Positions 13,417-20,682 of a DNA stretch of 22,318 nucleotides are shown here, in pieces (positions within the stretch are counted from its first letter, which is position 1; the number at the start of each line of letters is the position of its first letter). Both the position numbers and the translations under genes were made by a program. Origin of the DNA: DATAXP01 sp036272935 (lineage in GTDB: Bacteria > Planctomycetota > Planctomycetia > Pirellulales > PNKZ01); assembly GCA_036272935.1 (NCBI GenBank), contig DATAXP010000134.1, positions 1 through 22,318 on the forward strand, read 5' to 3'. A model generated the notes under the pieces. It was given only the letters and a program-made list of their open reading frames with translations, was not told where the DNA came from and made no database searches.

Positions 13417-15021
13417 ATGAGCGAACTTCACCACGAATGCGGCGTCGCGGCGATCTACCACTTGCCCAGCGACAAGCCCAGCCGGCTTTGTCCCGAGCAG
13501 GGGCCGGAAGAAGTTTCGCGGCTCATGCCCCGCATGCTGCTCGACATCCAGAATCGCGGGCAGCTTTCGGCAGGCATCACCACCTTTTCGCCCCGCCGCA
13601 ACCAACTGCTCGACACGTTCAAGGACCTGGGAACCGTCAGCGAAGTATTTCGGCTCAGCCATCGCGGCAAGGCTGAAAGCCTGATGAAGCGCTTTGCCGG
13701 CCGGGCGGCGATCGGCCACGTGCGCTACGCCACCTGCGGCGCCGAGGACCGCAACTACGCGCAGCCGTTCGAGCGGCAACATCTGCAAAAACCTAAGTGG
13801 TTCAGCTTCGCCTTCAACGGCCAGTTGAGCAACTATTCGCAACTGCGGGCCGACCTGCTGGCCCGCGGCGACAGCCATCTGGCCCGCGACACCGACACCG
13901 AAATCATCCTGCATGCCCTGGGACGCGAACTGTCGGCCAACGACGGCCAGTCAGAGGTGGCATCGCCGGAAGGGCCGCGGCCCTCGCTGGTCGAGCTGTG
14001 GCGGCGGGTGAGCCGGGATTTTGACGGTGCGTACTCGCTGGTGATGCTCAACGCGCTGGGCGACATGCTCGTGGTCCGCGATCCGCTGGGGATCAAGCCG
14101 TTGTGCTATGCCTACGAGCCGCCGCTGTTCGCTGCCGCCAGCGAGAGCGTCGCCCTGCTGAACCTGGGATTTCCAGCCGAGACGATCAAGTCGCTGTTGC
14201 CGGGGCAGGCGGTCACCATCACCGAGGGCCGTTTCGAGGTGCAGCGCTTCGCCGGCAGCCCACGGCAGGCGCATTGCTTCTTCGAGTGGATCTATTTCGC
14301 CAACGTGGCCAGCACGATGGACGGCCGCAGCGTGTACCTGTCGCGCACCGTGCTCGGCGAGGAGTTGGCCCGTCTGGAGACGGTGCCAATCGACGACGAT
14401 ACGATTGTCGTGCCAGTGCCCGACACCAGCAAGGCGGCGGCCGACGCGATGGCGTTCCGCCTCGGCATCCCGTCGCGCGAAGGGCTGATCCGCAACCGCT
14501 ACACGGGTCGCACGTTTATTGAAGGCTCGAACAACCGCCGCCGCAAGGTCGAGAGCAAGTACACGCCGCTGCGCGAAGTGCTCGAAGGCAAGCGTGTGCT
14601 GCTGGTCGAAGATTCGATTGTGCGCTCGACCACGATGAAGGTGCTGTTGAGCCGCATCCGCGACCTGGGCCGAGCGCGCGAGATTCACGTGCGCGTGGCT
14701 TGCCCGCCGATCATCGCGCCGTGCTTCTACGGCATCGATATGTCGACGATCGGCGAGCTGTTCGCGCCGAAATTCCTCGACCACGGCCGGCTGACCGACG
14801 AGGGACAGACGCGAATGGCTGAGCAACTGGGGGCCGACTCGCTGCGGTACCTGCCGGTCGATTCGATCGCGCGGGCGCTGAAGTTCGATCCTGACCAGCT
14901 TTGCCAGGCATGCATCACCGGCGAGTACCCAACGCCAGCCGGCCAGGAGCTCTACCAGATCGCGCTGGGCCAGGTAGGCCGCACAGGTCGGACCTACGAA
15001 GCGCCGGTCGCGGCGCGGTAA
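13417..15021 (+). CDS. purF: Amidophosphoribosyltransferase (first step of purine synthesis)
   Basis: This 534-residue enzyme makes phosphoribosylamine from PRPP and glutamine. The N-terminal Ntn glutaminase domain needs a free Cys; here it is Cys8 in HHECGVAAI, so a 7-residue leader must be removed. Other blocks are IQNRGQLSAGI, GHVRYATCG, FAFNGQLSNY and RDPLGIKPL. The phosphoribosyltransferase domain has VPVPDTSKAAA, RNRYTGRTFIEGS and the PRPP loop VLLVEDSIVRSTT (394-406), then ACPPIIAPCFYGIDMSTIGE. Cys287, Cys436, Cys496 and Cys499 match the positions that bind the [4Fe-4S] cluster in B. subtilis-type PurF, so this is a cluster-bearing type. It is longer than the usual 470-505 residues, with an insertion at about 170-190. 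ATG 13408 is also in frame but overlaps the -10 box, so 13417 is preferred. Confidence 0.93.
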   Translation: MSELHHECGVAAIYHLPSDKPSRLCPEQGPEEVSRLMPRMLLDIQNRGQLSAGITTFSPRRNQLLDTFKDLGTVSEVFRLSHRGKAESLMKRFAGRAAIGHVRYATCGAEDRNYAQPFERQHLQKPKWFSFAFNGQLSNYSQLRADLLARGDSHLARDTDTEIILHALGRELSANDGQSEVASPEGPRPSLVELWRRVSRDFDGAYSLVMLNALGDMLVVRDPLGIKPLCYAYEPPLFAAASESVALLNLGFPAETIKSLLPGQAVTITEGRFEVQRFAGSPRQAHCFFEWIYFANVASTMDGRSVYLSRTVLGEELARLETVPIDDDTIVVPVPDTSKAAADAMAFRLGIPSREGLIRNRYTGRTFIEGSNNRRRKVESKYTPLREVLEGKRVLLVEDSIVRSTTMKVLLSRIRDLGRAREIHVRVACPPIIAPCFYGIDMSTIGELFAPKFLDHGRLTDEGQTRMAEQLGADSLRYLPVDSIARALKFDPDQLCQACITGEYPTPAGQELYQIALGQVGRTGRTYEAPVAAR

Positions 15022-15056
15022 GTGTTATGTCTCTGCATCTCTAACAGGCGCAATCT

Positions 15057-15074
15057 CCGCTTGCCTCTTCGCGG
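15057..15074 (+). repeat. REP-like repeat, upstream copy
   Basis: ccgcttgcctcttcgcgg, 10 bases before the RAYT start codon. It has a small inner stem CCGC/GCGG. It is identical to 15687-15704. Confidence 0.7.
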
Positions 15075-15083
15075 TCCGCGGCC

Positions 15084-15677
15084 ATGCGCACTCACCAGCG
15101 CACCATCATTGCGCATCACGTAATCCTGCACGGGTACGGGCACTGGCTTCCCAACGATCCGCGCGGGAGCGGGTCGGACGAGGTTCGCAACGAGGCGCTG
15201 GAGGCCCTTGGCGCCATCCATCACGGGCGGAAACCGGTGCAACCGCCGCGCGGCGAGGTGCGAGAGTTTTATCGACGCGCTGAACCGAAGCTTGAGTTCC
15301 CGCTGCTGTGGTTCGATGCCGCGAAGAGGCAAGCATTGGGCGACTCGTGTCGGGAGCTTGTGCGACTGCGCCCGTACACGGTTTGGGCCGCCGCGGTCAT
15401 GAAGAACCATGTACATCTGTGCGTGCGCCGCCATCGCAACACGGGCGCCGAGATTTGGCGCGATTTCGCCGAGAACTTGCGCACGGCGCTGCTTCGGTTC
15501 GATGACGTGCCCGGCGAGCACCGCATCTGGTCGAATCGTCCCTACGCGGTGTTCCTGTACGCGCCCGACGATGTGCGCCGCGTCAAAAAATACATCGAGG
15601 AGAACCCCGCGAAGTCCGGGCTCCCCGCGCAATCGTGGGCCTTCGTCACGCCCTACGACGGTTGGCCCCACGGTTAA
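15084..15677 (+). CDS. REP-associated tyrosine transposase (RAYT, Y1_Tnp family)
   Basis: This 197-residue IS200-like single-strand DNA nuclease is expected to cut and join DNA at REP hairpins. The N-terminus has VILHGYGHWLPNDPRGSGS, a hallmark of one COG1943 subgroup. The HUH metal-binding motif is NHVHLCV (His109, His111), and the catalytic tyrosine is probably Tyr170 in RRVKKYIEENPAKSG, with the YIxxNP context typical of these enzymes. All expected catalytic residues are present, so it looks intact. The ATG at 15084 has no clear ribosome binding site; the upstream REP copy is 10 bases away. An unusual feature is a 16-base REP match within codons 79-84 (AAKRQA). It is flanked by housekeeping-type genes, suggesting insertion between them. 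Confidence 0.85.
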   Translation: MRTHQRTIIAHHVILHGYGHWLPNDPRGSGSDEVRNEALEALGAIHHGRKPVQPPRGEVREFYRRAEPKLEFPLLWFDAAKRQALGDSCRELVRLRPYTVWAAAVMKNHVHLCVRRHRNTGAEIWRDFAENLRTALLRFDDVPGEHRIWSNRPYAVFLYAPDDVRRVKKYIEENPAKSGLPAQSWAFVTPYDGWPHG

Positions 15678-15683
15678 CGGCTG

Positions 15684-15743
15684 CCACCGCTTGCCTCTTC
15701 GCGGGAAATCGCCTCCGCACCGCCGCGAAGAGGCAAGCGGTGG
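15684..15743. repeat. REP-like hairpin, downstream copies in inverted orientation
   Basis: Two 21-base arms (15684-15704 and 15723-15743) are perfect reverse complements around an 18-base loop, each containing the same core as the upstream copy. It could also end RAYT transcription. It abuts the possible -10 (TATGCT, 15744-15749) of the next gene. Confidence 0.8.
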
Positions 15744-15749
15744 TATGCT
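15744..15749 (+). promoter_or_regulatory. Possible -10 of the dehydrogenase gene (leaderless geometry)
   Basis: TATGCT lies seven bases before the ATG at 15756 and immediately after the REP hairpin, in the same geometry as purF. The -35 would fall inside the right arm of the hairpin and is poor. It may be coincidental. Confidence 0.25.
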
Positions 15750-15755
15750 TTGAAT

Positions 15756-16736
15756 ATGCGCATCGTACTTTGTTATCCGGTCGAGGAGCGGCATCGCGCA
15801 CAGATGGCCGCCGCGGCGCCGCGGGCCGAGATTGTTGACGCCGGGCAGGATGGCATTCCCGAGGCGATCCTCGAGGCCGACATCTACTGTGGCCACTCGA
15901 AGGGGCCGCCGATCGATTGGCCAGCAGCGGTGCGGCGCGGTCGGTTGCGATGGATCCAGTCGTCGGCCGCCGGGATGGATCATTGCTTGGTGCCGGCCGT
16001 CGTGGAAAGCGACATCACCGTCACGAGCGCCAGCGGTGTGCTGGCCGACCAGGTTGCCGATCACACGATCGCGCTGATGGGTGCGCTCGCTCGCAGCTTG
16101 CCGGTGTTCTTCCGCGCGCAGCAGAAGCGCGAGTTTATCCGTCGGCCGACGCGCGACTTGCACCACAGTACCGTGGGGATCGTTGGCTTCGGCGGCAACG
16201 GTCGCCGGCTGGCCGAGGTGTTGCGGGTGTTCAAGACGCGCATCGTGGCCACCGACTACTATCCCGTTGACAAGCCGGAGTACGTCGACTCGCTGCTCCC
16301 ACCCGAGCGACTCGACGAGCTGTTGCCGCAGCTCGACTACCTCGTGCTGGCCGCTCCGCTGACCGCGGCGACGCGCGGCATGATCAACCGGCATACGCTC
16401 GGCCGCATGAGGCAAGGCTCGTTCCTGGTAAACATGGCCCGTGGAAAACTTGTCGAGGAGCGCGATCTGGTGGCGGCTCTGGAAGCCGGACACCTTGCCG
16501 GGGCAGCGGTGGACGTGACGGCCGAGGAGCCTTTGCAGGCGGACAGCCCGCTGTGGGACGCGCCGAATATGATCATCACACCGCACGTGGGCGGTCAAAG
16601 CGCGCGGCGGATCGACGATATGACCGATTTCTTCTGTGAAAATCTCAAACGATTCTTGGACGGCCGCGTGCTGCTGAATTATGTTGAGGAGAAACGACTT
16701 GGGTTTCCGCATCCTCGAGGGTTAGCGCGGCATTAG
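15756..16736 (+). CDS. D-isomer-specific 2-hydroxyacid dehydrogenase
   Basis: This 326-residue cytoplasmic NAD(P)-dependent oxidoreductase interconverts 2-hydroxyacids and 2-ketoacids. The Rossmann motif GFGGNG (144-149, after HHSTVGIV) binds the cofactor. The acidic residue after it, in VATDYYP, suggests NAD(H). Catalytic residues are Arg229 in NMARGKLVE, Glu258 in DVTAEEPL and His277 in IITPHVGGQS. A substrate-domain block WIQSSAAGMDH precedes them. Length fits the family (310-340). The exact substrate cannot be read; glyoxylate/hydroxypyruvate reductase-like and phosphoglycerate-like enzymes share these motifs. A TTG at 15750 is in frame, but ATG 15756 gives the normal MRIVLCYP strand. The REP hairpin ends 12 bases upstream. 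Confidence 0.9.
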   Translation: MRIVLCYPVEERHRAQMAAAAPRAEIVDAGQDGIPEAILEADIYCGHSKGPPIDWPAAVRRGRLRWIQSSAAGMDHCLVPAVVESDITVTSASGVLADQVADHTIALMGALARSLPVFFRAQQKREFIRRPTRDLHHSTVGIVGFGGNGRRLAEVLRVFKTRIVATDYYPVDKPEYVDSLLPPERLDELLPQLDYLVLAAPLTAATRGMINRHTLGRMRQGSFLVNMARGKLVEERDLVAALEAGHLAGAAVDVTAEEPLQADSPLWDAPNMIITPHVGGQSARRIDDMTDFFCENLKRFLDGRVLLNYVEEKRLGFPHPRGLARH

Positions 16737-16866
16737 CGGATGTGATAAATCATGGATACCGGAGGCGATGCGTAGCCGCAACCATTAGTCACGGTTGGAG
16801 TTGATGCAATTGATCAACATGCATCTGGCCCATTAGTCGGTATGGACGCCGCCGGTCGCGGCTACC

Positions 16867-16872
16867 TAAGAT
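16867..16872 (+). promoter_or_regulatory. Possible -10 box of the kinase gene
   Basis: TAAGAT (preceded by CC) lies 58 bases before the kinase ATG. There is no good -35. The stretch 16737-16866 before it holds no gene; it contains two CATTAGTC copies (16792-16799 and 16831-16838) and a GATGCA/TGCATC inverted pair (16803-16825). Confidence 0.25.
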
Positions 16873-16930
16873 GTCGGGACACGGATGGAACCCCTTTGAC
16901 GACGCAGCTTGAGAAAGACAGGGAGTCGCA

Positions 16931-18034
16931 ATGTCGAACACGACCTTTTTAACCGGCTCGGCGACGCTGAATTTCAACGGTAACCGGCATCCCAAGACGC
17001 CGCAGTTGCTGATGACCCGGTATCGCGAGGCGATCGATCAGCAGCGCTTGACCTGGACGGAGCATCTCAAGTTCTCGCGGCTGCTGGGGTCGGGGGGCCA
17101 GGGCGTCGTGTACCTGACAGAACGTCGCGGTACCGACAGTTTCACCCTGCCAGTGGCCGTAAAGATCTTCTCGCCCGACCCCTACGAAGACGCCCGGGCC
17201 TACGACGAGGCTATGGCGCGCATCGCCCACGTGGCCGCCCGCGTCGCCCAGATTCAGCAGGACAATCTGCTGGACGTCCACAATTTCGTCGAGCGCAGCC
17301 GCATCCGCATCATGGAGATGGAATGGGTCGACGGCTACGACCTGAGCCGGCTGCTGACGCACGAGACGTACGAGCAGGTGAAGAACCGCGTTTCGATCCG
17401 TCGTTGGGAATACATCAATAACGTGATCGTGACGACCGGCCCCGTGCAGCCGCGCCTCAAGCCGGGCATCGCCATTGCCGTGCTGCGCGAGTGCCTGGCG
17501 GCGTTGGCGGCGCTGCACCGCGAAGGGATCGTTCACGGCGATTTGAAGCCCTCGAACATCATGCTCAAGCGCACGGGCAACGCGAAGATCATCGACATCG
17601 GTTCGGCCTTCGACCTGGAAGACGCACCGATCCGCCGCAGTTGTACGCCGGCGTACTCGGCCCCCGAGGTACTCGAAGGCAACGGCACCAGCCCGCGCAG
17701 CGACTTGTGTAGCCTGGGCTATGTGCTGATTGAAATGCTCTCGGGCTGCGCGTGCTTCGCGGGCATCAGCACCTACAAGGACCTGATGGAAGCGAAGCGC
17801 AACCTGGTGCAGAAGCTTCCCGAGCGCCTGCCGCGCGAAGTGGTGAAGAGCGAACTGCTGATGAACCTGATCCGCAGCCTCATCGCCTCCGATCCCATGT
17901 GCCGGTTCCCGAGCGCCGAGGCGGCCGATCTGCTCAAGGAAGGGGCCGCCAGCTTCCATCGCCAACTCGTCAAGGGCGACCTGGCCAGCGAGTACGAGAA
18001 CGAAATCCGGCTGTGGCTGGAAGAGCTGGAATAA
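16931..18034 (+). CDS. Soluble Ser/Thr protein kinase
   Basis: This 367-residue Hanks-type kinase has no membrane span, unlike many bacterial receptor kinases. A short N-terminal tail (1-45) precedes the kinase domain. Motifs: glycine loop GSGGQGVV (53-60), ATP-anchoring Lys78 in VAVKIF, catalytic HGDLKPSNIML (Asp204, Asn209) and DIG (Asp222) in place of DFG, then CTPAYSAPEVLEG (238-250) and DLCSLGYVLIEML. His-Gly-Asp replaces His-Arg-Asp, so activation by loop phosphorylation on an RD arginine is not expected. Catalytic residues are otherwise intact. A 50-residue stretch (about 130-175) before the catalytic loop seems longer than average. The ATG at 16931 has AGGGAG five bases upstream. Its target is unknown; the PP2C at 3227 could counteract it. 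Confidence 0.9.
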   Translation: MSNTTFLTGSATLNFNGNRHPKTPQLLMTRYREAIDQQRLTWTEHLKFSRLLGSGGQGVVYLTERRGTDSFTLPVAVKIFSPDPYEDARAYDEAMARIAHVAARVAQIQQDNLLDVHNFVERSRIRIMEMEWVDGYDLSRLLTHETYEQVKNRVSIRRWEYINNVIVTTGPVQPRLKPGIAIAVLRECLAALAALHREGIVHGDLKPSNIMLKRTGNAKIIDIGSAFDLEDAPIRRSCTPAYSAPEVLEGNGTSPRSDLCSLGYVLIEMLSGCACFAGISTYKDLMEAKRNLVQKLPERLPREVVKSELLMNLIRSLIASDPMCRFPSAEAADLLKEGAASFHRQLVKGDLASEYENEIRLWLEELE

Positions 18035-18060
18035 TCGTGGGCTCTCGGCCGGGCTGCGGA

Positions 18061-18066
18061 TAAGAT
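18061..18066 (+). promoter_or_regulatory. Possible -10 box before the Uma2 gene
   Basis: TAAGAT lies 28 bases before the start codon; no convincing -35 is visible. It is the third occurrence of this hexamer just ahead of a gene in the window. Confidence 0.25.
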
Positions 18067-18093
18067 TGAGTAGACGCCCCGCCAGGTTCCGCA

Positions 18094-18805
18094 ATGTCCA
18101 CCACTCGCTCGCAGCTTTCCGATCACGTCGATCCGACGCTGCGGGTCGTGCCTCCGCTTGAGAACGGCGACTGCCTCTCGCGCGATGAGTTCGAGCGCCG
18201 CTACGAAGCGATGCCGGAAGTTCACCAGGCCGAACTCATCGATGGGGTTGTCTACATGCCTTCGCCGATCTATTTGCCACATGCCGACAGCCATGCCGCG
18301 ATCGTCACTTGGCTCGGAATGTACGCTGCACAGACACCGGGCGTGCAATGTCTTGCCTGTGGCTCGATTCGCATTGACGACAAGAACGAAGTGCAGCCCG
18401 ACGCGTACCTCAGGCTGCTCACCGGCGGCAAATCGACGACTGACGCCGAGAAGTACGTCGTCGGCGCTCCGGAACTGGTTGCCGAGGTCGCGTCGTCGAG
18501 CGTGAGCCGCGACATGCACCAAAAGCTGCGGCTTTACGAACGCATCGGTGTGCGCGAGTATCTCGTCTGGCGCGTGCTCGACCGGGAGATCGATTGGTAC
18601 CAGCTTGAAGCGGGCCGGTTTCAACCGCTGGTATCCGGCGACGACGGCATCGTCCGCAGCCGCGTGTTTCCGGGGCTGTGGCTCGACCGAGCGGCGATGC
18701 CTCGGTGGCAATGCGGCCACCGTGCTGGCGCATTTGGCTGAAGGTATTGCTTCGGCCGAGCACCGTGAATTCACCACGCGTCTGTCAGCGATCAACCCGT
18801 CGTAA
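18094..18805 (+). pseudogene. Uma2-family PD-(D/E)XK protein, frameshifted near its C-terminus
   Basis: The first frame (18094-18741, 215 residues) has the Uma2/DUF820 pattern: CLSRDEFERRYEAMPEVHQA, ELIDGVVYMPSPI, DKNEVQPDAYLRLL, ELVAEVASSSVSRD, KLRLYERIGVREYLVWRVLD and FPGLWLDRAAM. Asp in QPDAY, Glu in AEVASSS and Lys in HQKLRLYE fit the PD-(D/E)XK nuclease-like core, but activity is unproven in this family. After codon 18697 (ATG) this frame turns into WQCGHRAGAFG. In the frame starting at 18701 the sequence reads LGGNAATVLAHLAEGIASAE, then HREFTTRLSAINPS, a normal Uma2 tail ending at 18805. One extra base near 18700 therefore breaks the gene. It is either a natural mutation or a sequencing error; the core domain is intact either way. 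Confidence 0.8.
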
Positions 18806-18846
18806 AAAGCGTCGCGCGGACGAGTGCAAGCCGTGGCGTGGCAGGG

Positions 18847-18852
18847 TACAAT
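18847..18852 (+). promoter_or_regulatory. Possible -10 box of the oxidoreductase gene
   Basis: TACAAT lies in GGGTACAATGG, 84 bases before the oxidoreductase ATG. It matches five of six -10 consensus bases. The -35 region (around 18824-18829, GTGCAA) is poor. Confidence 0.35.
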
Positions 18853-18936
18853 GGCGACCTGCCCCGTTGATCCACCAGCTCTGATCGACCAGCTCCCGCC
18901 ATCCCCAGCGTATCTTCGTCCCAGGAGAATTCGTTC

Positions 18937-20433
18937 ATGGATACCAACGTATCGCGTCGCAGTTTCGTGAAGACCGCCGCCGCGGGAGTCGCCGCGGCCA
19001 GCGCCATCGCCGCTCCGGCCGCGGCGCGTGCCTACGGCGCCAACTCTCGGTTGCGGATCGGCTTCATCGGCCCCGGCGGACGTGGCTTCGGCGCTCACGT
19101 TAAAACGCTGGCCAAGCTGCACAAGGAAGGCGCGCCGGTCGACCTGGTCGCCGTGAGCGAAGTCTACAAGGAACAAGAGAACGAGGTCTGCGACTACATC
19201 AAGAAAGAAACCGGCCGCGACGCGAAACGCCTCCCCGACTATCGCGAGCTGCTGGCCGGCGACACGGTCGATGCGGTGTGCATCGGCACGCCCGACCATT
19301 GGCACGCCAAGCAGACGATCGACGCGCTCAAGGCCGGCAAGCACGTATACTGCGAAAAGCCGATGACCAAGCAGGTCCAGGAGGCGATGGACGTCGTCGA
19401 CGCCTGGCGCTCGACGGGCAAGATCATGCAGGTCGGCGTGCAGTCGACCAGCCTCAAGGTGTGGGACCAGGCACGCGAGCTAATCGACTCGGGCAAGCTC
19501 GGCAAGGTGCTCGGCTTCCAGACCGAGTACTTCCGCAACTCGAACGTCGGCCAGTGGCGGTATTACAAGCTCACCAAAGACATGAGCCCCAAGACGATCG
19601 ACTGGAAGCGCTGGCTGGGCGTTGAAGAAGGCCTGGCGCCGATGATGGACTTCGACCGCGCCGTCTACGCCCAATGGCGCTGCTACTGGCCGTTCGGCTC
19701 GGGCATGTTCACCGATCTGTTCGTACACCGCACGACCAGCATGCTCAAGGCCACCGGCCTGCGGTTCCCGGCGCGCGTCGTTGGCGCCGGCGGCATCTAC
19801 CTGGAACTCGACGGCCGCGACGTGCCCGACGTGGCGACCGTGGTGGCCGACTATAGCGAAGGCTGCCAGGGGCTGATCACGGCGACAATGTGCAACGAAG
19901 CTTCGCGCATCAAGCAGGTGATCCGCGGCCACAACGGTGCGTTCGAGTTCGGCAACGGCGAGCAGTTCGAATCGTTCGATTTCGTTGCCGAGCGTCCGCA
20001 GGTGACACTCGACAGCAAGATCAAGGACGAGACGATCAAGGCCGCCGACGGCACTGGCAGCCAGAAGGGTGAGACGACGTACCTGCACTTCAAGAACTGG
20101 TTGGACGCGATCGCGCAGAACAACCAGCAGTTGTGCAACAACCCGCCCGACCTGGGCGCGGCGGCGATCACCACCGTCAACCTCGGCGCTCAAAGCTATC
20201 GCGATGGGAAGGTGTTCTTCTTCGATAAAGAAACACGCACCGTGCGCGATGCCGACGGCTCCTGGAGCAAGCGCTGGGAGAAGCTGTCGCACGATCACGG
20301 CAAGCCGCACCACGTACCCGGCTGGCAGGCGGGCGACACCGGCAGCACGCTGAAGACGCCGGAGTACATGAACCTGGCCGGCGCCTGGAAGAACGGCGTT
20401 CCGCCGGAGGATCAGAAGAAGGTCGCCGGTTGA
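18937..20433 (+). CDS. Gfo/Idh/MocA-family oxidoreductase with Tat signal
   Basis: This 498-residue NAD(P)-dependent sugar or inositol oxidoreductase is probably exported folded. The N-terminus has a twin-arginine signal: SRRSFVKTAAAGVAAASAIA, then APAAARA, with likely cleavage near residue 32. A Rossmann domain follows (LRIGFIGPGGRG, VDLVAVSEVY) with DAVCIGTPDHWHAKQTIDAL and the family hallmark KHVYCEKPMTKQ. The C-terminal domain contains WKRWLGV, the GGIYLELDGRDVPD and NGAFEFGNGEQFESFDF blocks, and the TTYLHFKNWLDAI segment. The size agrees with the large secreted members common in planctomycetes, which act on carbohydrates, but the substrate is unknown. ATG 18937 has AGGAGA upstream. A strong terminator follows. 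Confidence 0.92.
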   Translation: MDTNVSRRSFVKTAAAGVAAASAIAAPAAARAYGANSRLRIGFIGPGGRGFGAHVKTLAKLHKEGAPVDLVAVSEVYKEQENEVCDYIKKETGRDAKRLPDYRELLAGDTVDAVCIGTPDHWHAKQTIDALKAGKHVYCEKPMTKQVQEAMDVVDAWRSTGKIMQVGVQSTSLKVWDQARELIDSGKLGKVLGFQTEYFRNSNVGQWRYYKLTKDMSPKTIDWKRWLGVEEGLAPMMDFDRAVYAQWRCYWPFGSGMFTDLFVHRTTSMLKATGLRFPARVVGAGGIYLELDGRDVPDVATVVADYSEGCQGLITATMCNEASRIKQVIRGHNGAFEFGNGEQFESFDFVAERPQVTLDSKIKDETIKAADGTGSQKGETTYLHFKNWLDAIAQNNQQLCNNPPDLGAAAITTVNLGAQSYRDGKVFFFDKETRTVRDADGSWSKRWEKLSHDHGKPHHVPGWQAGDTGSTLKTPEYMNLAGAWKNGVPPEDQKKVAG

Positions 20434-20469
20434 GTTGAAATCTCCAATTCGACCGCTGCAATCACCGAA

Positions 20470-20499
20470 GCCCACGGACTGCCGTCCGTGGGCTTTTTT
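20470..20499 (+). terminator. Rho-independent terminator after the oxidoreductase
   Basis: A perfect 10-bp stem, GCCCACGGAC (20470-20479) with GTCCGTGGGC (20484-20493), has a TGCC loop and is followed by TTTTTT (20494-20499). It lies 36 bases past the stop codon and is the clearest intrinsic terminator in the window. Confidence 0.93.
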
Positions 20500-20682
20500 G
20501 TTGCGCTCGTTCGAGCCGCAAACCTTGCGCAACCGGCATCGCCGGGCGCGAGTCCGTACCGGACATGCGATCTCTATCAACCGTATGCGCTAGTGCAGCC
20601 TTTGCCGGCCTGACTGCCGATTTCCTCTTGCAGAGCCGCTGCTGTGCGGCCGTGATCGGTGCGCACGTCACCAGACGCATTC

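Larger units (their letters stand above)
15057..15743 (+). mobile_element. REP/RAYT unit: Y1 transposase gene with REP-like repeats
   Basis: The 18-mer ccgcttgcctcttcgcgg occurs at 15057-15074, before the transposase gene. It occurs again at 15687-15704, after the gene, where it belongs to a perfect 21-bp hairpin (15684-15704 with 15723-15743, 18-base loop). A 16-base inverse copy lies inside the gene (15319-15334). The unit sits between purF and the dehydrogenase. The first copy is 36 bases after the purF stop; the last ends 12 bases before the dehydrogenase start. This is the layout of a REP-associated tyrosine transposase with its own repeats. Confidence 0.75.
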
